Of a stretch of 64,000 bases of DNA, positions 43,524-52,973 are shown piece after piece. A model generated the notes under the pieces. That model was not told the DNA's origin. It did no database searches and saw nothing but the letters and a program-made list of their open reading frames with translations. The position numbers and the translations under genes were made by a program. The DNA comes from DASXHY01 sp035552155 (GTDB lineage Bacteria; Verrucomicrobiota; Verrucomicrobiia; Limisphaerales; DASXHY01). The stretch spans positions 44,072 to 108,071 of the forward strand of contig DASZLX010000025.1 of assembly GCA_035552155.1 (NCBI GenBank). Reading direction: 5' to 3'. Within the stretch, counting starts at the first letter, position 1, and each line of letters begins with the position of its first letter.

Positions 43524-46196
43524 ATGAGCGAAACCAATCCACCGTCTCCCAGTTTCGAAGAATTTAACGCGATGATCAAAGATCATAAGAAGCGTCTGGA
43601 ATTTGGGAAGGCGCGCGAACTCTTTGACAAAAATCCGCCAAAAATTTTGACACTAATCCAGAGGATTAAACTTGAGCAGCAACGCGCACTCTGCATTTAC
43701 AAGGATGAGGAATTACTTCCGGCGGTACGATTTGCCGAAGCGTTGAAAATACTAGAGACGCTTGGCTTGCGCGATCCGGCGAAATCCGGTGTTCCGCCGA
43801 AAACCTTGCCAGAAACGCTCGCGCTGGGCGGTGCTGTTTACAAACGCATGTTCGAGTTCAACGGCCAATTGGAGAATCTCCATGCGGCACTGATGTTCTA
43901 CCGTGCAGCATGGAAATACGATCCTGATCTGGATCAGGGTTACGGGGGCGTAAACGCCGCATACATTCTGGATCAACTGGCGTTCCGAGCTGCAGCCGTT
44001 GCGGCCCGCTCTGGCACGACTTCGAACGAAGCTGCTGAATTTACAACACAAGCAAAGGCATTACGAGAAGACTTGGCGACAAAACTTTCCTCGGATACAG
44101 AAGCGGAGCGCAAGAAAGTTGAAGACTACTGGTACTGTGTGACTCTCGCTGAAACTGAGTTCGGTCTCCAAAAGTTTAAGGAAGCAGGCAATTGGCTTGC
44201 CGCTGCCAAACAGTTGAATCCGGACGAGTGGCAGCTTCAGACCACGTTTCGCCAGCTCGCGTCGATCGCGCGTCTGCAGGGCTTTGCTCCGCCTGATGAA
44301 AACCTTCCGCGCGAAGAGTGGAGCGCCCCCTGGCAGGCGCTCGGTAAGTTCTTCGAGGGCGCCGCCTGCGCGTTTGGCTGCTGGCGTGGCAAGGTCGGAC
44401 TTGCGCTTTCCGGCGGAGGCTTTCGCGCCTCGCTCTTTCATCTCGGCGTGCTCGCGCGCCTCGCGGAAATGGACGTGCTCCGAAGTGTCGAAGTGTTGTC
44501 CACTGTGTCAGGTGGCAGCATAGTGGGGGCGCACTATTATTTGGCCGTGCGCGATCATTTGCAAAAAAATTGTGACCGGGAAATCAAGCGGGAAGATTAT
44601 GTACAGATTGTGAAGGAAGTGCGGGTGCAATTTTTGAAGGGGGTTCAATCAAATTTGCGGAGTCGCACGCTGACGAACCTGATCTGTAATTTTAAAACAC
44701 TTGCGCCGTGTTTGTTCGGCGTTGATTCCTACACGCGAAGCCATCGCATAGGTGAACTCTATGAGCGGTATCTTTATTCTGAAGTTAAAGACGAGTTTCC
44801 GCAAAAAACGGAGCGCACGATGCCGAGTTTGCTCGTTGAGCCGAAGGGAGAAAATCCAGGCAGCAACTTCAAGCCGAAGTTTTCCAATTGGCGTCGGCGT
44901 GCGCGCGTGCCGGTGTTGTTGCTAAATACGACGTCGCTCAACTCCGGACACACCTGGCACTTTACCGCCTCGTGGATGGGCGAGCCGCCTGGATTGCTGG
45001 GACAGGAGATGGACGCCAATCGGCGGTATCGTCGATTATATTACGGTGAAGCGCCCAAGGATGAATTAAAGAATTATCGCCTTGGACATGCGGTAGCTGC
45101 CTCCGCGTGTGTGCCGGGTTTGTTCGAGCCACTGACCATCAACGGGCTTTATAAGGAACAAGTCAAGGGACAGACCAAGGAACATACGATCCGCCTGGTT
45201 GACGGAGGAGTTCATGACAATCAAGGGTTGGAGAGTTTGTTGGATGAGTCCTGCGATTTTATTCTTTGCAGTGATGCTTCGGGCCAGATGGAGGATTCAC
45301 CTGTGCCTGCGGATGGTGCTTTGGGAGTTTCCGCGCGATCTATGTCGATTCTGCAAAGTCGAGTGCGTGAAGAAGGATATCAAAACATGCGGGCGCGCCT
45401 CGACAATGGCGCGCTCAAAGGCCTTTTCTTTGTGCATTTGAAAAAAGGCCTGACGTTGGAAACACTCGATTGGATCGGCTGTGAGAACAAGCAAAAGCAA
45501 TTGTCGGTTAAACCCGAGACCGATTATGGAGTTGATCGCGATATTCAGCGTAAACTGGCGGCGTTGCGGACTGACCTGGATACATTTACGGAAGTGGAGG
45601 CCTATTCGCTGATGTTAAGTGGTTACCTGATGACAAAGCACGAATTTAAGCAGCTTAATGAACAGCATAAATTAGAACATCCGGCATTAGCAAAACTGGG
45701 CGAACAATGGGGACAATTTGATTGTGACGCCAAACCCGAGCTCGAAATGGAAAGGCCATTCGACCGGTTGTTAGATATCGTCAAGAAATCGCCGGATTCC
45801 CTCGACGCACAACGTAAGGAATTAGGCAGGCAATTGACGATTGGAGCGTCACTGGTTTTCAAAGTCTGGCGACTGTGTGGTCCGTTGCGTGTTAGTTCGT
45901 GGATTCTCGGCCTCGTGCTGGCGGGGTTTTTGTTGTGGGGTAGCATTGCAAATTGGGACAGCTACATTCCCCTGGGGTTCTGTAAGATCGGCGGCCTCGT
46001 TATCGGCGCAGTGTTGTTTGTAATCGGTCTCATTTGGCCCGCTCTCAAGTGGCTCGATCCGAAGCGAGCTACACGTGGATGGCTAGTGAAAATTTCGGTT
46101 GTGATCTTTGGCTGGATTGCCGCCAACATCCATGTCCGTTTGTTTGATCCACTGTTCCGTCGATTTGGAAAGATCGATCGATTATTGAATCGTTAA
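43524..46196 (+). CDS. Patatin-like phospholipase with TPR/TRAFs-binding N-terminus and membrane tail
   Basis: 890 residues. Residues about 1-270 are helical repeats with the KYDPDLDQGYGGVNAAYILD signature seen in MAP3K TRAFs-binding-like (DUF4071) regions. The patatin domain (about 290-620) has the oxyanion motif LALSGGGFRASLFHLG, the nucleophile elbow TVSGGS (GxSGG variant with Ser) and the catalytic Asp in LVDGGVHDNQG. Near the C-terminus are three hydrophobic helices (SWILGLVLAGFLLWGS, IGGLVIGAVLFVIGLIW, ISVVIFGWIAANI). Predicted membrane-bound lipase effector that kills the cell by degrading phospholipid when triggered by the upstream TIR/SLOG proteins, in analogy with patatin effectors of CBASS. 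Last gene of the operon. Confidence 0.82.
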   Translation: MSETNPPSPSFEEFNAMIKDHKKRLEFGKARELFDKNPPKILTLIQRIKLEQQRALCIYKDEELLPAVRFAEALKILETLGLRDPAKSGVPPKTLPETLALGGAVYKRMFEFNGQLENLHAALMFYRAAWKYDPDLDQGYGGVNAAYILDQLAFRAAAVAARSGTTSNEAAEFTTQAKALREDLATKLSSDTEAERKKVEDYWYCVTLAETEFGLQKFKEAGNWLAAAKQLNPDEWQLQTTFRQLASIARLQGFAPPDENLPREEWSAPWQALGKFFEGAACAFGCWRGKVGLALSGGGFRASLFHLGVLARLAEMDVLRSVEVLSTVSGGSIVGAHYYLAVRDHLQKNCDREIKREDYVQIVKEVRVQFLKGVQSNLRSRTLTNLICNFKTLAPCLFGVDSYTRSHRIGELYERYLYSEVKDEFPQKTERTMPSLLVEPKGENPGSNFKPKFSNWRRRARVPVLLLNTTSLNSGHTWHFTASWMGEPPGLLGQEMDANRRYRRLYYGEAPKDELKNYRLGHAVAASACVPGLFEPLTINGLYKEQVKGQTKEHTIRLVDGGVHDNQGLESLLDESCDFILCSDASGQMEDSPVPADGALGVSARSMSILQSRVREEGYQNMRARLDNGALKGLFFVHLKKGLTLETLDWIGCENKQKQLSVKPETDYGVDRDIQRKLAALRTDLDTFTEVEAYSLMLSGYLMTKHEFKQLNEQHKLEHPALAKLGEQWGQFDCDAKPELEMERPFDRLLDIVKKSPDSLDAQRKELGRQLTIGASLVFKVWRLCGPLRVSSWILGLVLAGFLLWGSIANWDSYIPLGFCKIGGLVIGAVLFVIGLIWPALKWLDPKRATRGWLVKISVVIFGWIAANIHVRLFDPLFRRFGKIDRLLNR

Positions 46197-46282
46197 TCAC
46201 GAGATCTTTGCACCGGACTCCCTGCGATTTTACACGGCTTGAACCTCCGAGGTTACTATGTCCGCCCTTTGCGGCCTCTGTT

Positions 46283-46711
46283 TTATCTGCTCGTCCGAGA
46301 ACGCTTCAGTGACTGCATCGCCATTTTAAGTTCGTCCAAATTGGTTGTGCGGAGTGCCGGCGGAAGAGCGGCCCACCTTCCCTCGATAGCTTTTCCAAGG
46401 CCTTTTACCCCTTCCGAGCTGAAACCGATTACCATTTTATCCAATGCGTCAGCGTAACCGAGTTCATAATAAACCCCATGACCCGCACCATCGGGTACAA
46501 AGAGGAAGCACGTGCTCGAGCGAATTGCCGCCCGGTTCTGATTAAAGATTTCGAGTGGGGTAATTACGCGGTCTTGCGGAGTTTCGACTTGGGGAGCGAA
46601 GATGGTCAGTCCTTCTGAAAAAATTTGATCAATCAACTTCTGGTTTCGCTCCGCACAATTAGGCTGGCGCAACCCCGCGCCAAGAAATACATCCCACTTA
46701 ATTTTGCTCAT
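46283..46711 (-). CDS. Nucleoside 2-deoxyribosyltransferase-like protein
   Basis: 142 residues. Fold signature of the NDT/TIR-like group: KWDVFLGAGLRQPNCAERNQ start, TIFAPQVETPQDRVITPLEI, FNQNRAAIRSSTCFLFVPDG and HGVYYELGYADALDKMVIGF. The YELGYA block holds the Glu used as nucleophile or NADase residue in relatives. It could cleave an N-glycosidic bond or bind nucleotide. It overlaps the TIR-GAF gene upstream by four bases and is the last gene of the minus-strand operon facing the patatin gene. Confidence 0.68.
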   Translation of the reverse strand: MSKIKWDVFLGAGLRQPNCAERNQKLIDQIFSEGLTIFAPQVETPQDRVITPLEIFNQNRAAIRSSTCFLFVPDGAGHGVYYELGYADALDKMVIGFSSEGVKGLGKAIEGRWAALPPALRTTNLDELKMAMQSLKRSRTSR

Positions 46712-47721
46712 GGATTGTGTATGGTTCTCAGCGACAAAATTGTGCCTAAGTGTTCTGAAAGTGAGACCAATGCACTCATGGCCGATTCACTTCGGAGGAT
46801 ATTTCTTCCACTTTCCGTTTTCGTGTCGAAATCAACGACACCCCAGATACAACCCTCCACTCGTATGGGAGCTGCCAGCACGTCGCTTATCTTTATGTCC
46901 ACATTCTTCTCCTCAGCAGTTTTTGCCTGCAGCTGCGGATTAACTGCCTGCAGGCAAGGCCTTTTAGTCTGCACCGCACGCCAAATTGCGTAACTCGTGA
47001 ACGGTTCGCGTTTTGGAAAATCCGCTACCGACTCGAGTTCGTCTGGGGGTTCTTTCGACCAGTGATGCGTACAGATCAACTGTTGGGCTTGGGGATCGAG
47101 TTTAAAGACGAATGCCCTTATTGCCGCTACTTCCAGGTCCCAGGGAACAGCCATTGCGCGACACGCCGTTTCCAGACATCCCTTAATCAGAAATTCCAGC
47201 TCGGTATCATTCACAATTCCTCCGGTAGCCTTAGCAGGAGGTAAAAATTTCGCAAAAGCGCGCACGCGTCGGCGAATTTCCTGTTCTCGCGGATTCGCCC
47301 CGGGAACGTAGCGTTTTAGCAATTCGTTAACTAGCTTTGTTAGCTGTTGCTCGTTGTCAGCGAAGTTTTCGAATTGTTGGAAAGGACCTTTGCGGACTTC
47401 CTCCAAACTTAAACCGAATGCAACAATTGTTGCCCGCTTTCCCAGAGCTTTTGCCATCCCGACCTCAAATGGAATCCAGTGCCGGCCCATGCCCTCTTTA
47501 GTCAATAAAACTACAAGTTCGTCCGAAGTCTTAATAAGCTTTATGATTTTCTGATACCAAAGTTCGCCACCTTCGATCTGTTCAGAATGGAGGAACTCAA
47601 TGGACCCTACGCTGGCATCGTTCACCATGTCTTTAAACGCGCTAAGGAGATGGCCGTCGCCACTATAGTGGCTTATGAATAGTTTTCCTGGCATTTTTTT
47701 AAGGTTAGGGGCTAACAGCAT
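46708..47721 (-). CDS. TIR-GAF protein
   Basis: 337 residues. N-terminal TIR domain: GKLFISHYSGDGHLLSAFKD, GELWYQKIIKLIKTSDELVV, RHWIPFEVGMAKALGKRATI with Glu in the FEVG position. The C-terminal half (about 175-330) resembles a GAF sensor: IKGCLETACRAMAVPW, TSYAIWRAVQTKRPCLQAVN, SDVLAAPIRVEGCIWGVVDF and MSALVSLSEHLGTIL. A ligand-sensing GAF linked to TIR suggests direct allosteric triggering. MPGKLF at 47691 is an alternative start; the ATG at 47721 shares one base with the stop of the upstream gene (TAATG), showing translational coupling. Confidence 0.75.
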   Translation of the reverse strand: MLLAPNLKKMPGKLFISHYSGDGHLLSAFKDMVNDASVGSIEFLHSEQIEGGELWYQKIIKLIKTSDELVVLLTKEGMGRHWIPFEVGMAKALGKRATIVAFGLSLEEVRKGPFQQFENFADNEQQLTKLVNELLKRYVPGANPREQEIRRRVRAFAKFLPPAKATGGIVNDTELEFLIKGCLETACRAMAVPWDLEVAAIRAFVFKLDPQAQQLICTHHWSKEPPDELESVADFPKREPFTSYAIWRAVQTKRPCLQAVNPQLQAKTAEEKNVDIKISDVLAAPIRVEGCIWGVVDFDTKTESGRNILRSESAMSALVSLSEHLGTILSLRTIHNP

Positions 47722-49049
47722 TATTTTCTGATATAATTCAAAAGTGCATTTTCAATCTTTGCCATCCACTCCTCGGCGGTTTTTCGTTTTTCACGAGCTT
47801 CCCGGATCAATCGAAGGTTTCGCGCAGTCGTTTCCGGTTCCCACGTTTCCCGAACAATTGCAAGGGCGTCGGCAAGCGCCGACTCAGCGGCGGGTTGGTC
47901 TTTTGCCAGAACCGCCAATTCCAACCGTGTGGCGTAATCCCAGTAATCTGGTTTTCTAGAAGCGATGCGGCGCTCAACGGCGTAGCGGATCACGGGAAGG
48001 AGTTCTTCACGTCTGGCATCAGGCGGTTCGCGCAGGGTCATTAAAGTGGCGGCGTTAATTCCTGGATAGGCGTCGCGCCAGTCGGCCTCGAACCCGCGCA
48101 GGTAGGCGGCGATAGCCTTGTCCAAAAGGCCACGGGCGAGGAACTCGTCACCATGCTTGAACGCTCTCTCCCAGTGATCTTTATAAACGCGACCGAGAAG
48201 CCCGTAGGTTTCGCTGCTGGGGCCGCAGTGTTCGATTACTTCTTTGAGGATTTGCTCAGCGCGTTCACTTTGTCCGGCTCGATTTAGTGCCAGAGCAAGT
48301 TGTTCCTGAACCATTACGGATTGCCGGAGCGGAGGCGCCATTTTGTCCACGAGTGCAACCATTTCCGGCCACGCTTTAACAGCGCGGTAGGAAAGGAAAA
48401 GATCAATGACCACACCGGATTCCTGATCAGGGATGTTTCCCAGATTTCGCTCGATATCGAGAAGTTCAGCAACGCCTTTTTTGCGCGCCTCGGCTAGCCT
48501 TTGTTTGGTTTTGGCCGCGTAGTCCACACGTTCGCGGAAGACGTCGGTTTTGAGTCGTTGGATATCAGGGAAACCTTCAATCAATTGAAAGATTGGGCTG
48601 TCCTTGCTCCGGCATTCTTTGGCGTTACGGAGCCGGTCTGCCAGGGCTTTGCGAGTGGAATCCGGGTTTTCCGGCGCGCCCGCGGTGTTCAGCGGATAAG
48701 GCGACGCCCGAAGCATGCCGACATCGAAGGGTAGGCGTGACTTCTCGGAAAAAATGAGCACGGTGGTGCAAGGTTTGATGGCGTGACGAACTCCCAATTC
48801 GTAGAAGACATTGGCATTTGCCGTGGTGAGGTCGGCGACCGCGTATTCGCAAAGGATGAGCCGCTCAAACATAGGTTTATGGATGATGCCCCCGGTCGCT
48901 TCTTCATCGGCTCGGAGCGGTTCAAGTCCGGCATCCCGGATAGCGGGCGCTATCAAATCGCGATACACTGCATCAAAATCAATTACCAGGCCTGCGCCAT
49001 CTGGTTTTTTGCCAAACGGCATCAGGACAAAGCAGAGAGGTTTGTTCAT
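47721..49049 (-). CDS. TIR-like protein with TRAFs-binding-like (DUF4071-type) repeats
   Basis: 442 residues from ATG 49049, placed where the family begins (MNKPLCFVLMPFGKKPDG); the frame is open 50 codons further up but without similarity. The N-terminal domain is TIR-like: FDAVYRDLIAPAIRDAGLEP, RLILCEYAVADLTTANANVF, YELGVRHAIKPCTTVLIFSE. The C-terminal 270 residues are helical TPR-like repeats ending AWEPETTARN-like, with AAYLRGFEADWRDAYPGINA, the counterpart of the DQGYGGVNA block in the patatin protein. The shared module suggests the two facing operons belong to one system. Confidence 0.72.
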   Translation of the reverse strand: MNKPLCFVLMPFGKKPDGAGLVIDFDAVYRDLIAPAIRDAGLEPLRADEEATGGIIHKPMFERLILCEYAVADLTTANANVFYELGVRHAIKPCTTVLIFSEKSRLPFDVGMLRASPYPLNTAGAPENPDSTRKALADRLRNAKECRSKDSPIFQLIEGFPDIQRLKTDVFRERVDYAAKTKQRLAEARKKGVAELLDIERNLGNIPDQESGVVIDLFLSYRAVKAWPEMVALVDKMAPPLRQSVMVQEQLALALNRAGQSERAEQILKEVIEHCGPSSETYGLLGRVYKDHWERAFKHGDEFLARGLLDKAIAAYLRGFEADWRDAYPGINAATLMTLREPPDARREELLPVIRYAVERRIASRKPDYWDYATRLELAVLAKDQPAAESALADALAIVRETWEPETTARNLRLIREAREKRKTAEEWMAKIENALLNYIRK

Positions 49050-49107
49050 CGGCTGGACAGGTGATCGGCTTTCTTGAACAGCAACGCATTCTTGCCGGAT
49101 TGTCTCT

Positions 49108-49314
49108 TTACCTGTGCCCGTTTCCAAGTTCGCAGGCAAGGCTAAAAATCGCTTCGCAGCGTTGTGCAAGCATCCACAGGAGCACCCACATCTTACCATC
49201 GTTTTGCCGGACCAAGTCGTGAAGTGTTGTTGTTAAAAGCGGTGTGATCACTTCGTGCTCACGTCGGCGATCGGAAGGCATCTCATCTAATGAGGATTCT
49301 TTTTTCTGCATCAT
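49108..49314 (-). CDS. Possible small protein upstream of the TIR-like/TRAFs gene
   Basis: 68 residues, MMQKKESSLDEMPSDRRREH ... VITPLLTTTLHDLVRQND ... MWVLLWMLAQRCEAIFSL. Composition and helix pattern look protein-like and it precedes the operon on the same strand by 58 bases, but there is no clear ribosome-binding site and no known family. The rest of 49050-49459 shows nothing else; it must contain the promoters of this operon and of the divergent recombinase. Confidence 0.3.
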   Translation of the reverse strand: MMQKKESSLDEMPSDRRREHEVITPLLTTTLHDLVRQNDGKMWVLLWMLAQRCEAIFSLACELGNGHR

Positions 49315-49459
49315 GACGGTACCTGCTACGGGACGCTTTTTCCACCTTTATTATGCTTGCGCTATGAACGGCGTTTGACGCTCGCACTATGATCTGCGCG
49401 AAATTAGGGACACATTTAGATGGTTATTTCAGCACGAATATTGCTGCCTTCTGCAGTTC

Positions 49460-50383
49460 ATGAGAACTCTTGATTTGGCAGTTGCTTGGTTTATTGAACA
49501 TTGTGAGCATCACCGGAAATTAAGCATTCACACATTGAAGGCGTACAGGCGGGATCTTAAACATTTTAATGAATTCGCTTCGAAGTCGCTTGCGGAATCA
49601 TCAGTGGAAAAAATAGACCGCCAGTTTGTCCAAAATTGGTTGGCTTCAATGGGCATGATCAAACCGCGAACGGTTCGCCGCCGATTGGCAACTTTGAAAT
49701 CTCTTTTTTCGTCCCTCGAACGGCACGGTCATATCGCTACGAATCCTTTGGCTGGTCTACGGAGTGAAGTAAAAATCGGTAACCGTTTGCCCCGAACCGT
49801 AGCTCGAAACACCGTTAAACTTCTTCTTCGTGCGCCAAGACGACAAATTACCAACACTGTAACAGGCGATCGCCGGAAAGTTCAAGAGACTGCGTTGATT
49901 GAAACCCTGTTTTCCACTGGCATACGCGTGAGTGAGGCAGTTGCGATTGATTTATCTAATATTGATTTGGATCGGTCAGTTATTTCGATTCGAGGCAAAG
50001 GAAATCGCGAAAGAGAAGTCCCAATTGTATGCGACGCTTTCCGAGATGCGCTCGCCCAGCATATGAAGGAACGTCAAAACAATGGTCGAGAGGAAGATGC
50101 ACCTTTATTCGTAAATCGGCGCGGAAATCGAATGTCGGACCAATCAGTTCGCATTATTTTGCGCCGTTATTCCAAGAAAATTGGCGTCCAACAAATAACG
50201 CCGCATATGTTGCGACACACTGTAGCAACACTTCTGCTTGAAGACGGCGTAGATTTGCGGCACATCCAAAGGCTTCTTGGCCATAGTTCAATTACTACAA
50301 CGACAATTTACGTGCACGTGAGCGAACGCAGCCAAAGGCTCGTCCTTGCTCGTCGGCATCCGCGCAATAAAATGGACATTTAG
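49460..50383 (+). CDS. Tyrosine recombinase (XerC/D-like integrase)
   Basis: 307 residues, full length. SAM-like N-terminal domain (FIEHCEHHRKLSIHTLKAYR ... MIKPRTVRRRLATLKSLFSS). The catalytic domain has all expected residues: Arg in STGIRVSEAVAIDL, Lys in IRGKGNREREVPI, HxxR in ITPHMLRHTVATLLLEDGVD, His in RLLGHSSITTTTIY and Tyr in YVHVSE. It performs site-specific strand exchange. Located at the head of the STAND-like/ATP-grasp/EamA module and next to the TIR operons, it is a likely mobility gene of the island. No attachment site or tRNA was recognised beside it. Confidence 0.9.
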   Translation: MRTLDLAVAWFIEHCEHHRKLSIHTLKAYRRDLKHFNEFASKSLAESSVEKIDRQFVQNWLASMGMIKPRTVRRRLATLKSLFSSLERHGHIATNPLAGLRSEVKIGNRLPRTVARNTVKLLLRAPRRQITNTVTGDRRKVQETALIETLFSTGIRVSEAVAIDLSNIDLDRSVISIRGKGNREREVPIVCDAFRDALAQHMKERQNNGREEDAPLFVNRRGNRMSDQSVRIILRRYSKKIGVQQITPHMLRHTVATLLLEDGVDLRHIQRLLGHSSITTTTIYVHVSERSQRLVLARRHPRNKMDI

Positions 50384-50474
50384 GCGATTCACTCCCCAGG
50401 GCCATTTGATGAGCAACATTTAAAAAGTTGCCTCTTGAGGAGTTAGGTGCCACCATCGTCGATAACTAGAAATT

Positions 50475-52973
50475 ATGCGCGAAATCGCGGCTCTCACCGG
50501 CCAAGCGGAAATCGTCATAGAGATTGAACATAAGCTGGGGACGTCAAGGCCGTTACGCGGTTTAATAGAAGGTCCTTCAGGATGCGGTAAATCGTGGATT
50601 TTTGAGCAATTGTTGAAACGGTGGCAGGGCGAGGCGCATAAGGGTATTGTCGCAGCTGGCGATCGCGCTTTTACGGATCGAAGCTACGCTGCGTGGTTTT
50701 CGGGAATATCACAGGCCAAAGACACCTTTGGTTCGGGACGCCTGCTGAAAGAGACAGTAGCTGATGCAACAGACCTTGTTCCCTCGGCCGGAAAACTGGT
50801 GAGTTTCTTAGCAGAGACGTTGCTTAATTCGCGGGAACGACATCAACGTAGCAAATCGTTGCAATTGACGGATGGGGAGCATGAGATCTTATTTCGGCTT
50901 CAGGCGCTTGCGGGCGACAAGCCCTTTCTGTTGTTGGCTGACGATTTGCAGTTTTGGGACAGGGATTCTCTTCGTCTTTTAGCTCTGATTCTCAGTTCTA
51001 GGCTCGACAAAATATATCCTTTTTTGACTCGAACTCATCTGCTTGCAAATGCTACGAGAGGCAGGAACCCCGCCTTTTCGGATTTGTGGCGACAGGTTGC
51101 AGGGTATCTCGACAGAAATCAGTGGCACCTTGAGTACGTTGCGGAGGATCGCTTGGCGCCCATTCTGAAGGCGTTCGGATTGGAGTTTGAATTTCCAAAA
51201 CAACAGATCGATGTGATTTATTCCGTTGCAGGTGGTCACCTCGAAATGTTGCGACAATTGGTCGATTACTATGCATGCAACGACGTCACAACCCGATATT
51301 CTAGTGATGCCAGGATAGCGCCGGGGCTAACCATTTACCAAGTGCTCCATGCCTTTGTTAAGGAAAGGCTTGATCACATGGGAGTCGAAGGGCAAAAGGC
51401 ACTCGATTTTTTGCTTACCGCATCTGTGATCGGTCGTTCGTTCACAGACCTCGAAGCTCAATGCATCATGGGATCACCGCCCGATCTGCATGCGGTATTG
51501 GAGACTGCCGAAAAGTTAAAGCTAGTAAAACGAGACAACAAGACAATCCGCTTTTATCATGAGTCCCTTCGCGAATCATTCCTGAATGCAACCGCAAGCA
51601 GGGCTCCTGAATTTCATCGCGCCTTTGCTCGGTGTCTGTCGTTTCTCCGCCCATCAGATTACATCACGAGAGCAGAACATCTTCTTTTGGGCCGTGACGA
51701 CGATCTTGCCGCGCAGCTGTACTTCGTCGCTTTGCTAAGGATGAAGCGAGAACGCGAGCCGATTAAGGACGATTTTTGTGAGAGGATCTGCTTGATGATG
51801 AAGGACCTCGGATATGAGAGTCTGTGCACCTCAATGCTCGATGCTTACGACAATTTCCGGAATGAAAATTATTCGGGTGCCGCCCATCTGCTTGAAAGAA
51901 TCGAAGTAATCTATCCCGATGTTTTGCTAGCCGAGCGGGACTATCTGCTGGCGCTTTGCAAACTTAAGAAATTCAACTCGTTAGATAATCTGAAAGCGTT
52001 GGAGATGCTCAGCCGCTGGGAGCACTTGAGAGAAAATGAATCGGACCTGTGGAGCCGGCTTCAAATGACCCGCTTGGTGGCATGCACGAGAACAGGAGAT
52101 TTTAATTTGGCGAGGCAAATAGAGCGCAATCTTGGAAAATATTATGCCAGCCTGCGCCGATCCGATCCTAGTGCTGACACAGCAATTAATATGTTGCGAA
52201 GAAAATCAGCGAGCTTGTATGGAGCTGAAGTGGCAGCAGAACGGTGCCGATTGGCTGTGGCATATTTTGGCGCAGATAGCACGAATGGCCTGCCAAGGAG
52301 CCCGGTCCAGTACTATATGGGACTATGCAACCTTTCGGGAAATTTGCTCGTGACGGGAGAGTTTGAAGCGAGTCGAAACATGGCTCAGCTCGCGACAGCA
52401 TTTTGGACGAAATTCCAAGATATTGCGCTTCCACGAATTGAAGTTGCGCTCAACAATCTTGTGATTAGCGGTTTTTTTTCTGGGGCGCTCAATGTGAAGG
52501 ACGCACTTCAAACAATGGGCAAAATGGAATTTGGCTCCCGTGAATCTCCAGATAAATATCTCCTCGTGAACAATTATATTGTTTTAACGGCACTTGTGGG
52601 AAACCTTGAGGAAGCGATTCGACAAGGCACTCCGTTTTTTGAGTCCTTGGGACCAAACTCAAGCGACGATAGCTATTACCGATATTTTCTCGGCACAAAT
52701 TTAGCAAGTTGCTTACATCTCGTCGGGAAGGCGAACGCCGCGATTGAAATTTGGCGCCAGCTAGAGGTGCCGTTAATTCCAGACGCAGATATGCCGTTTC
52801 TACTTGCAAGGCATACAGGCCAGGAAAAAGCATTTGCGGTCGTTCAGCCAGGCGACATCGATGGATGGAATCATTTTTTATCGCGAACACAGACCTCAAA
52901 CCTGGGCCGTCCGTGGGCATTTTATGGAAGAGGGTTTCTGTTTTCCGATATCCAGTTCTGGTCCGAATCATAG
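50475..52973 (+). CDS. STAND-like / AAA-type ATPase with C-terminal helical repeats
   Basis: 832 residues. P-loop GLIEGPSGCGKSWIFEQLLK (Walker A about 33-40) and Walker B FLLLADDLQFWDRDSLRLLA, where an Asp pair and Gln follow, as in AAA_16/STAND signalling ATPases (LuxR/MalT-like regulators). A winged-helix-like region (VGQ/ARGO-type, KALDFLLTASVIGRSFTDLE) follows at about 300-360. The remaining 450 residues are helices of TPR character (ARQIERNLGKYYASLRRSDP, EASRNMAQLATAFW, GNLEEAIRQGTPFFE). No effector domain is visible, so it probably senses or regulates its neighbours. Its stop codon directly abuts the stop of the convergent ATP-grasp gene. Confidence 0.7.
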   Translation: MREIAALTGQAEIVIEIEHKLGTSRPLRGLIEGPSGCGKSWIFEQLLKRWQGEAHKGIVAAGDRAFTDRSYAAWFSGISQAKDTFGSGRLLKETVADATDLVPSAGKLVSFLAETLLNSRERHQRSKSLQLTDGEHEILFRLQALAGDKPFLLLADDLQFWDRDSLRLLALILSSRLDKIYPFLTRTHLLANATRGRNPAFSDLWRQVAGYLDRNQWHLEYVAEDRLAPILKAFGLEFEFPKQQIDVIYSVAGGHLEMLRQLVDYYACNDVTTRYSSDARIAPGLTIYQVLHAFVKERLDHMGVEGQKALDFLLTASVIGRSFTDLEAQCIMGSPPDLHAVLETAEKLKLVKRDNKTIRFYHESLRESFLNATASRAPEFHRAFARCLSFLRPSDYITRAEHLLLGRDDDLAAQLYFVALLRMKREREPIKDDFCERICLMMKDLGYESLCTSMLDAYDNFRNENYSGAAHLLERIEVIYPDVLLAERDYLLALCKLKKFNSLDNLKALEMLSRWEHLRENESDLWSRLQMTRLVACTRTGDFNLARQIERNLGKYYASLRRSDPSADTAINMLRRKSASLYGAEVAAERCRLAVAYFGADSTNGLPRSPVQYYMGLCNLSGNLLVTGEFEASRNMAQLATAFWTKFQDIALPRIEVALNNLVISGFFSGALNVKDALQTMGKMEFGSRESPDKYLLVNNYIVLTALVGNLEEAIRQGTPFFESLGPNSSDDSYYRYFLGTNLASCLHLVGKANAAIEIWRQLEVPLIPDADMPFLLARHTGQEKAFAVVQPGDIDGWNHFLSRTQTSNLGRPWAFYGRGFLFSDIQFWSES

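Noticed and set aside
49050..49199. Longer N-terminus for the TIR-like/TRAFs gene
   Set aside because: The extra 50 codons are Cys/Arg-rich without similarity, and the family begins at MNKPLCFVLMPFG.
49200..49460. Attachment site or tRNA next to the tyrosine recombinase
   Set aside because: I looked for a tRNA-like cloverleaf and direct repeats by eye and found none I could support.
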